From positions 1 to 62,867 of the IMG/VR virus record IMGVR_UViG_3300032050_000130: DNA of 62,867 nt, one strand, 5' to 3'. The position numbers and the translations under genes are program-made. Each line of letters begins with the position of its first letter. The first letter of the stretch is position 1. The notes under the pieces are model-generated. The model worked only from the letters and a program-made list of their open reading frames with translations, was not told the DNA's origin and made no database searches. This document shows positions 1-8,673 of the stretch, one piece after another. Origin of the DNA: a virus.

Positions 1-715
1 CTTCTAATTCTCTTACTTTCTTTTGTACTGCTAAATATTTTACATACATTTTAGGTACGCCACCATATAAACCAGCTTCTTTAACTATTGATTCGTTAGG
101 TACACAATTTGGAACTTGTCTACCACCTTTATTTTTCATACCAACTTGCTTATATCCTTTCCAACAAGGTGAATCTTCTTTTACCAATGATTCGTTTGCA
201 GCTGATTGATAATCCTTTAACCATTTTTTATAATAGTTAATTAAATCTAAATTTACTGCTATTGATTTTTTAATATTTTCTTTTTTATTATTTGGTAAAC
301 TTTTAGTATGATTAAGATTTTGTAATAATAATTTATTTGTTTCTTCTAAATTTTTAATTAATTTTTCTAATCTATTCGTTTCTGAATCTTCGTTTACCAC
401 ACCTTCGTTTTGTCCGTATTCGTGATAGTTAGATGATGCTTGTGAAATAAAGTTTTCTGCATTAGTAATGTGGTCTTGAATCCAAGCCGGTATATCTTTT
501 TCATTCTCACCCATCTTTGCTTTTAATTCAGTTGCCATCTTAATGATAGTATCTAATGAATTGTTTGCCATAGAAACTTCGTGGTCTTCACCTTCTGCTT
601 CATTTACAGGCTTAAATGCACTTGCGTATGGATTAGAATAAACTTTACCATATTCAAATTTCTTATCACCCATAGTGAAAGAACCTTTTCCAGCTAAATC
701 AGTTAAACGAATCAT
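1..715 (-). CDS. Phage protein, probably virion-associated, C-terminus cut by window edge
   Basis: An open frame runs from an ATG at 715 to the left edge without a stop, giving 238 visible residues that start MIRLTDLAGKG. The middle is helical and rich in Lys, Asn and Glu. Near the visible end are two short conserved-looking stretches, PCWKGYKQVG and GRQVPNCVP, a Cys-containing pattern I associate with structural proteins of T4-like marine and freshwater phages. It lies 2 bases after the stop of the gene at 718-1278, so it belongs to the head gene run downstream of the prohead protease. A scaffold or core role is possible from position alone. No enzyme motif is visible. Confidence 0.75.
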   Translation of the reverse strand, partial: MIRLTDLAGKGSFTMGDKKFEYGKVYSNPYASAFKPVNEAEGEDHEVSMANNSLDTIIKMATELKAKMGENEKDIPAWIQDHITNAENFISQASSNYHEYGQNEGVVNEDSETNRLEKLIKNLEETNKLLLQNLNHTKSLPNNKKENIKKSIAVNLDLINYYKKWLKDYQSAANESLVKEDSPCWKGYKQVGMKNKGGRQVPNCVPNESIVKEAGLYGGVPKMYVKYLAVQKKVRELE

Positions 716-717
716 AA

Positions 718-1278
718 TTATTTCTTTTTCATTGCAAGTCTTTCTCTCATTACATCAGTTGGGATGTCAGAGATTTCATAATAACGATTTAAGATGTGAC
801 CCATATCTTCATATAAAGCATGTAATCTTTCATCCATTGCTTTTGCTTCTACTGAGAATTTATCAAATTGCTTACCCAACTTATCTAACTCACTCATATT
901 TCTTTTTACAGTTTGAGCATCAAACCAATCATCTGCTTCTCTTAATGATAATTCTTTTGCAGCTTCAACAATTCCACCCAATGTTTCCGCAACTTGAGTC
1001 ATATCCGAATTACGTTTCATTTGGTTTTGGAATGTATTATAAGTTGAAATAATTTCCAAAAAGTGTTTTTTAACTTCTAAAGAAAGTTTTCTATCAGTTT
1101 GTTGGTCTAAATTTTCTTTAATAGAAAACTTACCATTATTAATTTTTACTTCACTTAAAGCAGTTTTACGAATATCATTATATCCTTTAGCTACTTTAGT
1201 TACGTGCGTTGGTTCTTCAACTTTTAATTTGAATTTATTTTTATGCACATAATCGTATATGTCAAAATTCTTGCTCAT
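718..1278 (-). CDS. Head-region helical protein, scaffold candidate
   Basis: This 186-residue protein is rich in charged residues and predicted by eye to be mostly helical. A run of Glu, Lys and Leu spacing at about residues 90-160 is compatible with a coiled coil, and the C-terminus is basic (MKKK). I do not recognise the family. It starts 1 base after the prohead protease gene ends. In T4 the scaffold protein gp22 directly follows the protease gp21, and gp22 is likewise charged and helical, so a scaffold role is a reasonable positional inference. No catalytic motif is seen. The major capsid gene, expected next in T4 order, is not in the window. Confidence 0.7.
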   Translation of the reverse strand: MSKNFDIYDYVHKNKFKLKVEEPTHVTKVAKGYNDIRKTALSEVKINNGKFSIKENLDQQTDRKLSLEVKKHFLEIISTYNTFQNQMKRNSDMTQVAETLGGIVEAAKELSLREADDWFDAQTVKRNMSELDKLGKQFDKFSVEAKAMDERLHALYEDMGHILNRYYEISDIPTDVMRERLAMKKK

Positions 1279-1279
1279 T

Positions 1280-1873
1280 TTATGCTATTTCAGTTATTAT
1301 TTCTCTCATTAAATCCTGTGCCTTGCAGTATTCACCACACACATCAGTACCAATTTGTTTTAGTGGATTTACGGACTCATTCATTGGGACCATAAACGCA
1401 CCATGTGTAGATGGATTGGAAACAAAATCCCAACCAATCAATTCAAAATCTTCTTGTACTTCTACTTTGTTTCCACTCATAGGTCTAGTTGAACCCATAC
1501 CTCTTGATGAAATACCTAATAGGATGCCCGCTTTTAATAACTCTTTAAGAATATTACCAGATGGAGTTCCTAAAATTTCTACTGTCCCACAAAGGTCATC
1601 ACCTTCCCACCAAATCTCTCTGATATTGTGTGATACGTTCTTTAAGTTAATAACGGTAGAATCCGGATGGTCTAATTCACCCAATGCTCTACGTTCTTTA
1701 ATGAATGTTAAGTATTTCTTAGCTTCTCTTTCTAATATAGGTTTTGGATATACTCTGCCATTCTGGTTTTCAGCACCAGCTCTTTGTAAGACACCTTTAA
1801 CTAGGGTTCTTCCACCTTCATCTTCTCTTATCTTACCTTCAAATAAGTGTGTTTCTATTAAAAGTCCTTTCAT
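1280..1873 (-). CDS. gp21: Prohead core scaffold protein and protease, gp21-like
   Basis: This 197-residue protein matches the T4 gp21 type of prohead serine protease (family S77 or U9 in older usage). The catalytic His is probably His69 in GELDHP, and the Ser is in GISSRG at residues 120-125. NGRVYP near residue 40 and WDFVSNPST near 148-156 are further family-like stretches. T4 gp21 is 212 residues, so the length fits. It matures the prohead by cutting scaffold, capsid and internal proteins after Leu/Ile-x-Glu. Its own N-terminus carries two such sites, LIE and LFE, suggesting self-processing. It sits between a DUF3008-like gene and the scaffold candidate, in a tight operon. Confidence 0.93.
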   Translation of the reverse strand: MKGLLIETHLFEGKIREDEGGRTLVKGVLQRAGAENQNGRVYPKPILEREAKKYLTFIKERRALGELDHPDSTVINLKNVSHNIREIWWEGDDLCGTVEILGTPSGNILKELLKAGILLGISSRGMGSTRPMSGNKVEVQEDFELIGWDFVSNPSTHGAFMVPMNESVNPLKQIGTDVCGEYCKAQDLMREIITEIA

Positions 1874-1874
1874 A

Positions 1875-2552
1875 TTACTTTATATTAGTTGATGATTCCA
1901 TTTTAGATTTAATCTTATTGGAAATCATACTTAATTGTGATTTATCCAATCCTAATCCATCAACAACTTTTGCTACTAATTGTAATTTTTGTGTTGGATT
2001 TAATTTAGTTGTAGTTATTTTACTAAGCGCTTGTGTTAATTTTTGAGTAATTGCAGAAGGAATTGGTGCAGTTGGTAATTCAGCTGATAAATTTTCATCC
2101 GTTTTACCGGCTCTTAAATCCGCTAAATCATCACCTTCGATATCACCATCCTTATCAACATCCAATTGCTTTTGCTTATCAGTAAGTGCTTCATTTTTAT
2201 CGCCCTTGCCATTCCAAGCAGAATCAATTTTATTAAAGAATGATTTCTTTTCATCATCACTCATTTGAGTAATAGGTTTACCAGCTTTTTCTAATGCTTT
2301 TTTAAAGAATGCTTGATATTCAGCTTCTTCAACCATTACTTCTTTAACCAATTCTTTTAGTCTTTCTTTTGATATAGTTTCTTTGTACATAGGTAATCCT
2401 TTATGTTTTGTTGATGCAAAATCTTTAGCATCTTTCTTTTTCATTGAATCTGCTGCTTTTTCAACTTCTTTAGATGGGGCTTCCATATCGCCTTTTTGTA
2501 CAGCATGGACCATACCCATAAATCGTTGTTGAGCTTTTGATTGTGCAGGCAT
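1875..2552 (-). CDS. DUF3008-like phage protein with calcium-loop motif
   Basis: The 225-residue protein begins with PAQSKAQQRFMGMVHAVQKG and a basic, Lys-rich stretch to about residue 55, which resembles DUF3008 proteins found beside head genes of T4-like phages. At residues 131-142 there is D-V-D-K-D-G-D-I-E-G-D-D, an EF-hand or dockerin-type calcium-binding loop with the expected Asp spacing. The C-terminal 70 residues are helical and Lys-rich. It sits 1 base from the protease gene, in the head run. The function is unknown. A head-assembly or core role is inferred from the neighbours only. Confidence 0.75.
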   Translation of the reverse strand: MPAQSKAQQRFMGMVHAVQKGDMEAPSKEVEKAADSMKKKDAKDFASTKHKGLPMYKETISKERLKELVKEVMVEEAEYQAFFKKALEKAGKPITQMSDDEKKSFFNKIDSAWNGKGDKNEALTDKQKQLDVDKDGDIEGDDLADLRAGKTDENLSAELPTAPIPSAITQKLTQALSKITTTKLNPTQKLQLVAKVVDGLGLDKSQLSMISNKIKSKMESSTNIK

Positions 2553-2553
2553 A

Positions 2554-3117
2554 TTATAAAGTTCTTAATTTTTCAGTTATTCCCATTAACCTTTCTCTGA
2601 TTTTATATAACGATGCGTTTGTTCTTTTCCAGTAATCTTCTTTCTTAAGTCCATTTTCAGTCTTAATTTTAGAATACCAATTAACAAACTTCTCTATTTC
2701 AGAAAGTTGTTTGTGTATATTAGAAACACCTCTACCAACTTTTGATTTTGGTGAAGATTCTTCTCTTTTTAATTCTAACCAACGATTTTCATCTAAAATC
2801 ATACCACTAATATCTGCTATCTTCCCACCGTCTATATCTTTAGCAGCAGTTGGTTTGATTGGCAATGCTTCATCTTTACTAGCCGGTACATCTCCCAATG
2901 CCCAAGCTTTTTCACCTTCTTCTAAATTGTCCACCACAGTACCACCACTTACTTTTGCTAATCTATTATTTTTCTTTGCAGTTTGTCCTGGCTTTGAGAA
3001 TGCAGCTGGAGTATCATACCCTGCAACATTACCTGTTACTGACATTTCATCCAAAGATTTTTGAATGTTTCGTTCTCTAACGTATTTACGAATAGCTTCT
3101 TTAATTCTCGCTTCCAT
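2554..3117 (-). CDS. Conserved head-region phage protein
   Basis: This 187-residue protein has a basic helical start (residues 1-25), a Gly/Ala/Pro-containing low-structure middle with SVTGNVAGYDTP and GEKAWALGDVPA, and a helical C-terminal half. I do not recognise a named family, though the arrangement resembles small proteins between portal and protease in T4-like phages. Its ATG overlaps the stop of the gene above by one base (shared position 3117), so translation is probably coupled. No catalytic or metal-binding pattern is visible. Confidence 0.7.
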   Translation of the reverse strand: MEARIKEAIRKYVRERNIQKSLDEMSVTGNVAGYDTPAAFSKPGQTAKKNNRLAKVSGGTVVDNLEEGEKAWALGDVPASKDEALPIKPTAAKDIDGGKIADISGMILDENRWLELKREESSPKSKVGRGVSNIHKQLSEIEKFVNWYSKIKTENGLKKEDYWKRTNASLYKIRERLMGITEKLRTL

Positions 3118-3986
3118 TATTTTACTTTAGATTTAAGTTCTTTAATTAGCTCGTAAGAAAGCATAATAGATGAAACTTGTCCATCAGATACAGTTTTTCC
3201 AATTTTCATTTTTTCTAAAACGGAAATAGTTTCTGATAATTTAATTTGTGTAACTTTATCTTTTAGTTTTGATTTAATACCATTTAATTCAGAAATTATG
3301 TTTGGTAATTCTTTTCCAACATAATCTATGAATTTTGTAGTATTTGAGATGTTGTTTATATACTCTTTCAACAAATTCTTTTGAGAATCATCTAAATTTG
3401 TGTATTTTTTGTTGAAAGTTTCTACTAGAATCTTATAGGTAAGTAATCGTAGGTCTTTGTCTTGTTGTTTATAGGTTTCAATCAACTTCTTATCTTCCGT
3501 TGGTTGCGCTTTTATAGCGGGCTTTGAAGTGATATTTTCAATTAGGGTAATTTTAGAATTAAAGATATCTTTAATATCATATCCTTCTGCTCTTTTAGAT
3601 TCAAATACTTTGTATATAGAAGCTAGTACTTTATAGTTAGAAATAGGGGATGATAGGAATTGTTCAATTTCAAATTTTGCCGAAATTTCTTTAATAAGAT
3701 TAAATTTTTCTTTAGAAAGTGTATTCTGGTTTAATTTAGCATGTGCATCACATACGGTTTCCACCAATCTATCTGCTTTTGTTTCAGAATTATATTTTTC
3801 TTTTAATAATATATCATAAAGGCGTAATTCTTTATTTAACTCCGTATTTGGAGCAAAGAACTCTTTTACGATTTTTTTAGCGTTTTCAGTCTTATCGCCG
3901 TTAAGAACTTCCAATGTTATTTGTCTTACTAAAAGCTCAAATAACACTCCAGTATTCTTAAACTTGGAATGTTTAATTTTTTTCAT
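3117..3986 (-). CDS. Conserved helical phage protein beside the portal
   Basis: This is a 289-residue, Lys-rich, mostly helical protein starting MKKIKHSKFKNTGVLFELLV. The start resembles a protein conserved beside the portal gene of cyanophage-type T4-like phages, but I cannot assign a role. It has no signal peptide or membrane segment. It starts after a 66-base gap that holds a copy of the recurrent ATATTTATA motif, so it may begin a transcription unit covering the protease and scaffold candidates. It ends in a one-base stop/start overlap with the next gene. Confidence 0.75.
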   Translation of the reverse strand: MKKIKHSKFKNTGVLFELLVRQITLEVLNGDKTENAKKIVKEFFAPNTELNKELRLYDILLKEKYNSETKADRLVETVCDAHAKLNQNTLSKEKFNLIKEISAKFEIEQFLSSPISNYKVLASIYKVFESKRAEGYDIKDIFNSKITLIENITSKPAIKAQPTEDKKLIETYKQQDKDLRLLTYKILVETFNKKYTNLDDSQKNLLKEYINNISNTTKFIDYVGKELPNIISELNGIKSKLKDKVTQIKLSETISVLEKMKIGKTVSDGQVSSIMLSYELIKELKSKVK

Positions 3987-4026
3987 TTACTTACCCTATA
4001 TTTGTTCTACCCTATAAACTAACACA

Positions 4027-4035
4027 TATAAATAT
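4027..4035 (-). promoter_or_regulatory. ATATTTATA motif, candidate phage promoter
   Basis: This copy of the recurrent intergenic motif (TATAAATAT on the plus strand) lies about 40 bases upstream of the ATG at 3986, inside the gap after the portal gene. The spacing is longer than at most copies, so the link to this start is weaker. Confidence 0.35.
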
Positions 4036-4052
4036 AAACAAATTAATGTTTA

Positions 4053-5828
4053 TTAAATTTTTGTATCGTCTAATAGATTTTTTTCATCAAGCATACCCGA
4101 TTTTTCATTTAAAACCGTCTTTTTTGATGAAATTCCGTTTATATATTCTCTTGCTAACTTCTTAGCATTTGTATTTAAGTTCCTATCATCTCTTTTTCTC
4201 TCCTTGTGGTTTTCCTTATCTCCCAACGGGTCTCTACCGTATGGATGTTTATCTTTACCATAAGTGTTCCCTTCTCTAGGTCTACCAACTCCTCTATTTA
4301 ATTCGATTTCAGTTTTTAGTTTACTGATTTCTTCTTCTACGTTTGTTTGTTCTGGTGGATTTGCCGGGTCCTGTCCTTGTTGTTCAATTGATGTCTGTCT
4401 GAAACGGTCTTTGAGGTCTAATATTACTTTTGCTCTTTCAACATCCATTTCATCCTGGCTCATACCAAATATATTATGGTACGCCCAATCAGATGATAAC
4501 ATATTAAGTGCTTTCGCATCACTTGCTAATCTAACTTTTTCAGACCACAAATTAACTTTTTCTTGTTCGTAAATTGTAGAAGCGTTAGTTAAACTTAATT
4601 CAAAGTTTGTCATTTCTGAATCTTCAATACCTTGAGATGCCAAATGAACAACTGCAATTTTTGCTAATTCACTAACAACTGTACGTTGAATTCTTTCGAT
4701 AGTTCTTGCAAAACGAACATCTTCTGCAGCCAATGTAGCTTTACCATTAACGTTCTCATCGTAAGATAAGTAAGCCTTTGGTACTCTTAATGCTGCGAAT
4801 AACTTATGTTTTAAATAATCAATATCTTCAATTGCCGCATATTCTAATCCGCTAAGGTTATCAATAGTTGTACCACTATCACTACCACGAACAGGTAAGA
4901 AGAAATCTTCCGTAAGGTTTTGAATATTGTATTTTAAATTATAATCACCTGTGTTTTTATCAACAAATGGAGTTTTCTTCATTTTATTGATAATTTTTTG
5001 CATATAGTTATCTACTTCTGTTGGTGGAATATTACCGATATCTATTTTAAATATTCTTTTTTCAGGTGCTCTCATAATACGATGGATTAACATCGCATCT
5101 TCCATTAAAGATAATTGTTTCCAAATTCTTCTTGCACCTTCAATCATTCCTTTACCATATGGAAGGAAGTTAGTATCTGATAACATTCTAAAGTGAGCCA
5201 TTTCATACTGCTCATATTCTTTCTTACCAAAACGGTCTAATTCAACTTTATACTTTACATAATCAGGATTATTTGGGTCAGTACCCTCTAATCTTTCTAC
5301 ATTATATACAGAGTGTGGTGCTACATTAATAATACCTCTACCAGGCATAATTTCTAATGCAATAAAAGCATCTCCATATTTTACAAGGTTTCTAATCCAA
5401 GGCCATAGGTTAAATTCTATGTTCATTATATCGTAGAATAAATTATGAAGTATTTCTCTTACATTTTCATTCGTTGATTTAATTTGAATTACATCGCCAT
5501 ACTCATTCTTTGTGGTACTCTCATCCGCATATATATCTAATGCCGAAGATATGATAGGGTCTTGGTCCATAGCATCATAATCTCTAAAAAGTTCTCTACG
5601 AACTTGATGATATGCCATTGATTGTGCACCCTGTGTGGTTTCGTAATAAGACCTTTGTAATTTAGTATATCTATCTCTGAGGTTTACAAAGTTTGTATTA
5701 TGTTGACGGTCTTCAACATCCACAACTTTACGTCTACCATCTTTATCAACGGTTACGATTGCATTAGTTGAGAATAGTTTTTTAAGCCTCCCAAAGAAAC
5801 TCCTATCGTCTTGAAATTGTTCTGCCAT
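4053..5828 (-). CDS. gp20: Portal vertex protein, gp20-like
   Basis: This 591-residue protein is the T4 gp20-type portal, the dodecameric ring at the capsid vertex through which DNA is packaged and which joins head to neck. Recognisable family features include the early stretch with DQDPIISSALDIYADEST, the mid-protein MEDAMLIHRIMRAPEKRIF, and KVPKAYLSYDE-like sequence (here RVPKAYLSYDENVNGKATL) near residue 350. T4 gp20 is 524 residues. The extra length is at the C-terminus, which is charged and Gly/Asn-rich. It follows a small Cys-containing phage gene with an 8-base gap and lies downstream of the terminase, the usual packaging order. Confidence 0.94.
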   Translation of the reverse strand: MAEQFQDDRSFFGRLKKLFSTNAIVTVDKDGRRKVVDVEDRQHNTNFVNLRDRYTKLQRSYYETTQGAQSMAYHQVRRELFRDYDAMDQDPIISSALDIYADESTTKNEYGDVIQIKSTNENVREILHNLFYDIMNIEFNLWPWIRNLVKYGDAFIALEIMPGRGIINVAPHSVYNVERLEGTDPNNPDYVKYKVELDRFGKKEYEQYEMAHFRMLSDTNFLPYGKGMIEGARRIWKQLSLMEDAMLIHRIMRAPEKRIFKIDIGNIPPTEVDNYMQKIINKMKKTPFVDKNTGDYNLKYNIQNLTEDFFLPVRGSDSGTTIDNLSGLEYAAIEDIDYLKHKLFAALRVPKAYLSYDENVNGKATLAAEDVRFARTIERIQRTVVSELAKIAVVHLASQGIEDSEMTNFELSLTNASTIYEQEKVNLWSEKVRLASDAKALNMLSSDWAYHNIFGMSQDEMDVERAKVILDLKDRFRQTSIEQQGQDPANPPEQTNVEEEISKLKTEIELNRGVGRPREGNTYGKDKHPYGRDPLGDKENHKERKRDDRNLNTNAKKLAREYINGISSKKTVLNEKSGMLDEKNLLDDTKI

Positions 5829-5836
5829 AATTTATT

Positions 5837-6274
5837 TTACCATTTTCTACAAGACCAATATCTTGCTTTTGTTCTAGGACCTGGATTATCACAATTGTGT
5901 CTTGCTCTAAAATTAGCCCTTTTACCTGGATTATTTTTCTTAATCTTTACTCCTTTCTGACCAAAGTTTACTTTAATAACTTTACCAGTTGTAGGATTTT
6001 TAACATATACCTTAAATTTCTTTACATCACCTGCCATTGGTTTACCCAACTTAACCTCTCTACCTTGATATTCCGCTTCATAAACACAATTACATCCAGC
6101 TTCATCTAATGATTGTGAGTAAGATTTAAGATAATTTATAAAATCATCCATATCTTCTTGCTCTACATCCAATTCATCATAATCATCAATTGGATTATCC
6201 GCTGGCTGGTCTCCTTTAGAATATGCCTTATCTACATATTCATCTTCTTTTAGGATATTTGTTAATTTAATCAT
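5837..6274 (-). CDS. Small phage protein with capsid-targeting-like N-terminus
   Basis: The chosen ATG at 6274 gives 145 residues starting MIKLTNILKED. A longer reading to 6316 needs a GTG and would put the start inside the upstream motif, so I reject it. The N-terminal half is acidic. The C-terminal half is very basic, with YQGREVKLGKPMAGDVKKFK and a tail ending ARHNCDNPG...ARYWSCRKW, a pattern I know from many T4-like phages of aquatic bacteria. Function unknown. The first ten residues carry Leu-Lys-Glu, a gp21-type cleavage site, and match several other genes here, so packaging in the capsid is a plausible inference. Confidence 0.8.
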   Translation of the reverse strand: MIKLTNILKEDEYVDKAYSKGDQPADNPIDDYDELDVEQEDMDDFINYLKSYSQSLDEAGCNCVYEAEYQGREVKLGKPMAGDVKKFKVYVKNPTTGKVIKVNFGQKGVKIKKNNPGKRANFRARHNCDNPGPRTKARYWSCRKW

Positions 6275-6304
6275 TTTGGTTTGTTTTTGTATTTTGACAT
6301 ATAC

Positions 6305-6313
6305 CATAAATAT
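6305..6313 (-). promoter_or_regulatory. Near copy of ATATTTATA motif
   Basis: The plus strand reads CATAAATAT, one base off the common form, 30 bases upstream of the ATG at 6274. It lies in the only gap between terminase and the following genes. Confidence 0.3.
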
Positions 6314-6338
6314 CACTATTTGTCAAAACACTACATTT

Positions 6339-7937
6339 TTATAACCATTGTGATAGGTCTTCAAAATCATCACCAATCCTCATTTTCCAAGGATTATCAT
6401 CTCTATCAGCAGGTCCATATACACCGGCATGCTGCATGTTAGATGAAATTCCACCAATCGCTCTCTTTGTAAGGTCAATTCCTTCCTGTCTTAAACGAAG
6501 TGCAGTATCTCTAACCCACAATCCAATACAAAATGCCATTGTTAAATCATCGTTATAACCCTTCATAGCTTCCGCTCTACCGTTCATAAAGATAAATGTA
6601 AATAATTCATCTATCAAACGATTGGAACGAACTACAACTGCTTTTTCTCTAAAATATTCATCTAATTTAGATACAATCAATGGTCTGGTCTTCGAAGTTG
6701 TTGAGAATCCGGCTACCATCTGTCTTTCATCGGCTCTATATTTGTTTCTCATTTGGTGTTCAATATCAACATACTTTAAATCCTTACTCATATAGAATAA
6801 GTTTTTATATGCTCTATCAATTACCTGCTGAATACAAGCCCAACCAATGTTTGCGTTCTCTATTACAAGTAAAGCATCATTATATTGTGTAGATAATTCA
6901 ACTAAAAAGTTTCCAAAATCTTTTGTATCAACCTTACCTCTATATTCTGCAACCTGTGTACAAGTATTTATTTCCATAACATGAGCGGCTGAATAATCCG
7001 AACCATCACCTCTGGCCACATCGGCGATTACCATATAAGAACCACCGGCAGTTGGATATTCCCATCTCCAAAGGTTTCCATCAAACCCTGTTTTTTCCAT
7101 TGGGTCTTGACAAAATGATTCTTTATAAAACATTAACAACTCTGGATCGATTACTGTATCACCCGAAGATACGAAGTCACAATCGCATTCCTGTGCCGCT
7201 TTCTTTGCACCTAATAATTTCTCTTGTTCATCTCTCCATTGTTGTCCTCTTTCAGGATGTACAGTCCAATGCAATCTAATTGTATTAAACGGATTAGTAC
7301 CTTCTTCTGCATTTAACCAAGTTTTGTGAAACCAGTTACCCACACCATTAGGAGTAGAAAGTGCAATACAACTACCACCCGTTGATAGTGTTGATTGTGC
7401 CGCTACCCAAATCTCATCGATATCATCAATGAAAGCAGCCTCATCAAATATAAGAAGTGATAATGCTTCCGAACGTCCTGCATCAGGAGAAGAAGCAATC
7501 GCTTTAATTTGAGAACCATTATGTAAACGAAGGGAAAGTTTATTATCTTCCAAAGAACCACCTTTTAACCAACTAGGAAGTAATTCATGCATTACTCTTA
7601 CCTTTGTTACTAAGTTCTTTGCTACATCTTGCTTTGTTGCAATAACCAATACGTTGAAATCGGTATTGAATAACATTTTCCAAAGTGCATATCCCGCAGA
7701 TAAAGTTGATATACCAGTTTGACGTGATTTTAGGACTATATTAAATCTATTTCCTGCAAATTGCGTTAATGTACTTTCCTGAAATGGGAAAAGGTGAAAA
7801 GGTATCTTACCTCTCACCGGGTGTTGAATCATACAATACTTTTTCATAAAGTGTATCGGGTCAGTTGCACACTTTTTGTATTCTTCAGCGATAATCTCTT
7901 TTAAAGATTTCTTTTGTGTTATTCCAGTTCCAGCCAT
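6339..7937 (-). CDS. gp17: Terminase large subunit, gp17-like
   Basis: This 532-residue ATPase-nuclease packages DNA into the prohead. The ATPase part has a Walker A-like SRQTGIST at about residues 71-78 and a Walker B LLIFDE at about 161-166, followed by a coupling stretch LSTPNG. The nuclease part has the acidic residues expected of the RNase H-like fold: IADVARGDGSD, VIENANIGW and NDDLTMAF. T4 gp17 is 610 residues. The ATG at 7937 follows the upstream stop by one base. An extension to 7946 would need a TTG and overlap, so it is not preferred. All key residues look intact. Confidence 0.95.
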   Translation of the reverse strand: MAGTGITQKKSLKEIIAEEYKKCATDPIHFMKKYCMIQHPVRGKIPFHLFPFQESTLTQFAGNRFNIVLKSRQTGISTLSAGYALWKMLFNTDFNVLVIATKQDVAKNLVTKVRVMHELLPSWLKGGSLEDNKLSLRLHNGSQIKAIASSPDAGRSEALSLLIFDEAAFIDDIDEIWVAAQSTLSTGGSCIALSTPNGVGNWFHKTWLNAEEGTNPFNTIRLHWTVHPERGQQWRDEQEKLLGAKKAAQECDCDFVSSGDTVIDPELLMFYKESFCQDPMEKTGFDGNLWRWEYPTAGGSYMVIADVARGDGSDYSAAHVMEINTCTQVAEYRGKVDTKDFGNFLVELSTQYNDALLVIENANIGWACIQQVIDRAYKNLFYMSKDLKYVDIEHQMRNKYRADERQMVAGFSTTSKTRPLIVSKLDEYFREKAVVVRSNRLIDELFTFIFMNGRAEAMKGYNDDLTMAFCIGLWVRDTALRLRQEGIDLTKRAIGGISSNMQHAGVYGPADRDDNPWKMRIGDDFEDLSQWL

Positions 7938-7938
7938 A

Positions 7939-8622
7939 TTAATCAATAGGAGGTTTTACTAAATCGTAACCCTTATCTTTTAATTTATCCCAAGCCTCAT
8001 TTCTTAATTGTACTGCCTGTTGGATTTCTCCTTCAAATTTTGTAATATCTGCAAGTATTTCTGCTTTAAGTTCATTAACATCCCTTTCCATACTCCACTT
8101 TTCAAGCTTGCCATCTTCTTGTACAACTTCATATTCTTGTTTAGCATCATTATAAGCCTGTTTAAATTGTGATATCACATCCTTACCATAAGAAATCATA
8201 TTATTATATACCTTATAATCTTCGTATGCTTCCCACAACCCATCTACTTTAATACGAGTCTCTCGTTTAGCCAAACACTCCGTGCAATATCCTGTTTTTG
8301 ATACTAGCTTTTTATCAATTCTACCTAATTTAATTGTTTTACAATCATCGGCTTTGCAACTATTTAATCTATCTAAATACGCTCTCGTTTCAGCCATTAT
8401 ATCACCCAATTCGGATACTTCTATTTTACCAGCCTCATATTGCTCCCAAGATTTACCATTTTCATCTGTCCATCTTTCGCCAACCTTTCTTTTTACTTGT
8501 TGTTTATCTGCTCCTGAAAATGATATCTGTGTGTTCTTTTCATATTCACCACCAGTCAATACCATATCCACCAACTTTCTACGTGTTGGATGCATAAACT
8601 TTTTATTGAATTCCCTTGTCAT
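7939..8622 (-). CDS. Cys-motif protein upstream of terminase, small-terminase candidate
   Basis: This 227-residue protein precedes the large terminase by one base. In T4 this place belongs to the small subunit gp16, so a DNA-recognition role in packaging is possible, but it is longer than typical gp16 and I do not recognise the fold. It has a possible zinc ribbon, C-x4-C at about residue 90 and C-x2-C about 20 residues later. The C-terminal half is helical and Glu/Lys-rich, compatible with a coiled coil for oligomerisation. A copy of a 19-base repeat lies 16 bases upstream of its ATG. Confidence 0.75.
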   Translation of the reverse strand: MTREFNKKFMHPTRRKLVDMVLTGGEYEKNTQISFSGADKQQVKRKVGERWTDENGKSWEQYEAGKIEVSELGDIMAETRAYLDRLNSCKADDCKTIKLGRIDKKLVSKTGYCTECLAKRETRIKVDGLWEAYEDYKVYNNMISYGKDVISQFKQAYNDAKQEYEVVQEDGKLEKWSMERDVNELKAEILADITKFEGEIQQAVQLRNEAWDKLKDKGYDLVKPPID

Positions 8623-8637
8623 ATTACTTACAATATA

Positions 8638-8656
8638 TTTGTATATATAAGTATAT
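8638..8656 (-). promoter_or_regulatory. 19-base repeated upstream element, copy 1
   Basis: On the coding strand this reads ATATACTTATATATACAAA, 16 bases before the ATG at 8622. The same 19 bases occur at 11880-11898, 18 bases before another gene. Matching position and sequence suggest a second promoter or leader class. Confidence 0.4.
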
Positions 8657-8673
8657 CAAAATTCAAAAAACGA

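Noticed and set aside
675-1052. Many other plus-strand frames of 60-190 residues across the window
   Set aside because: All lie opposite clear minus-strand genes and have random composition. The only supported plus-strand gene is 27275-27451.
4027-4035. TATAAATAT on the plus strand read as a T4 late promoter
   Set aside because: It is in the wrong direction for the minus-strand genes it precedes. The coding-strand form ATATTTATA is treated as a separate motif.
5837-6316. Longer starts for the gene at 5837 (to 6316) and for 59697 (to 60065)
   Set aside because: They need non-ATG starts or cross the neighbouring gene or motif; internal ATGs match the repeated MIKL start seen elsewhere.
7939-7946. 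Terminase start at 7946 and heptosyltransferase start at 13438
   Set aside because: Both would be TTG codons. ATGs at 7937 and 13429 give a 1-base gap and a 1-base overlap with the neighbours.
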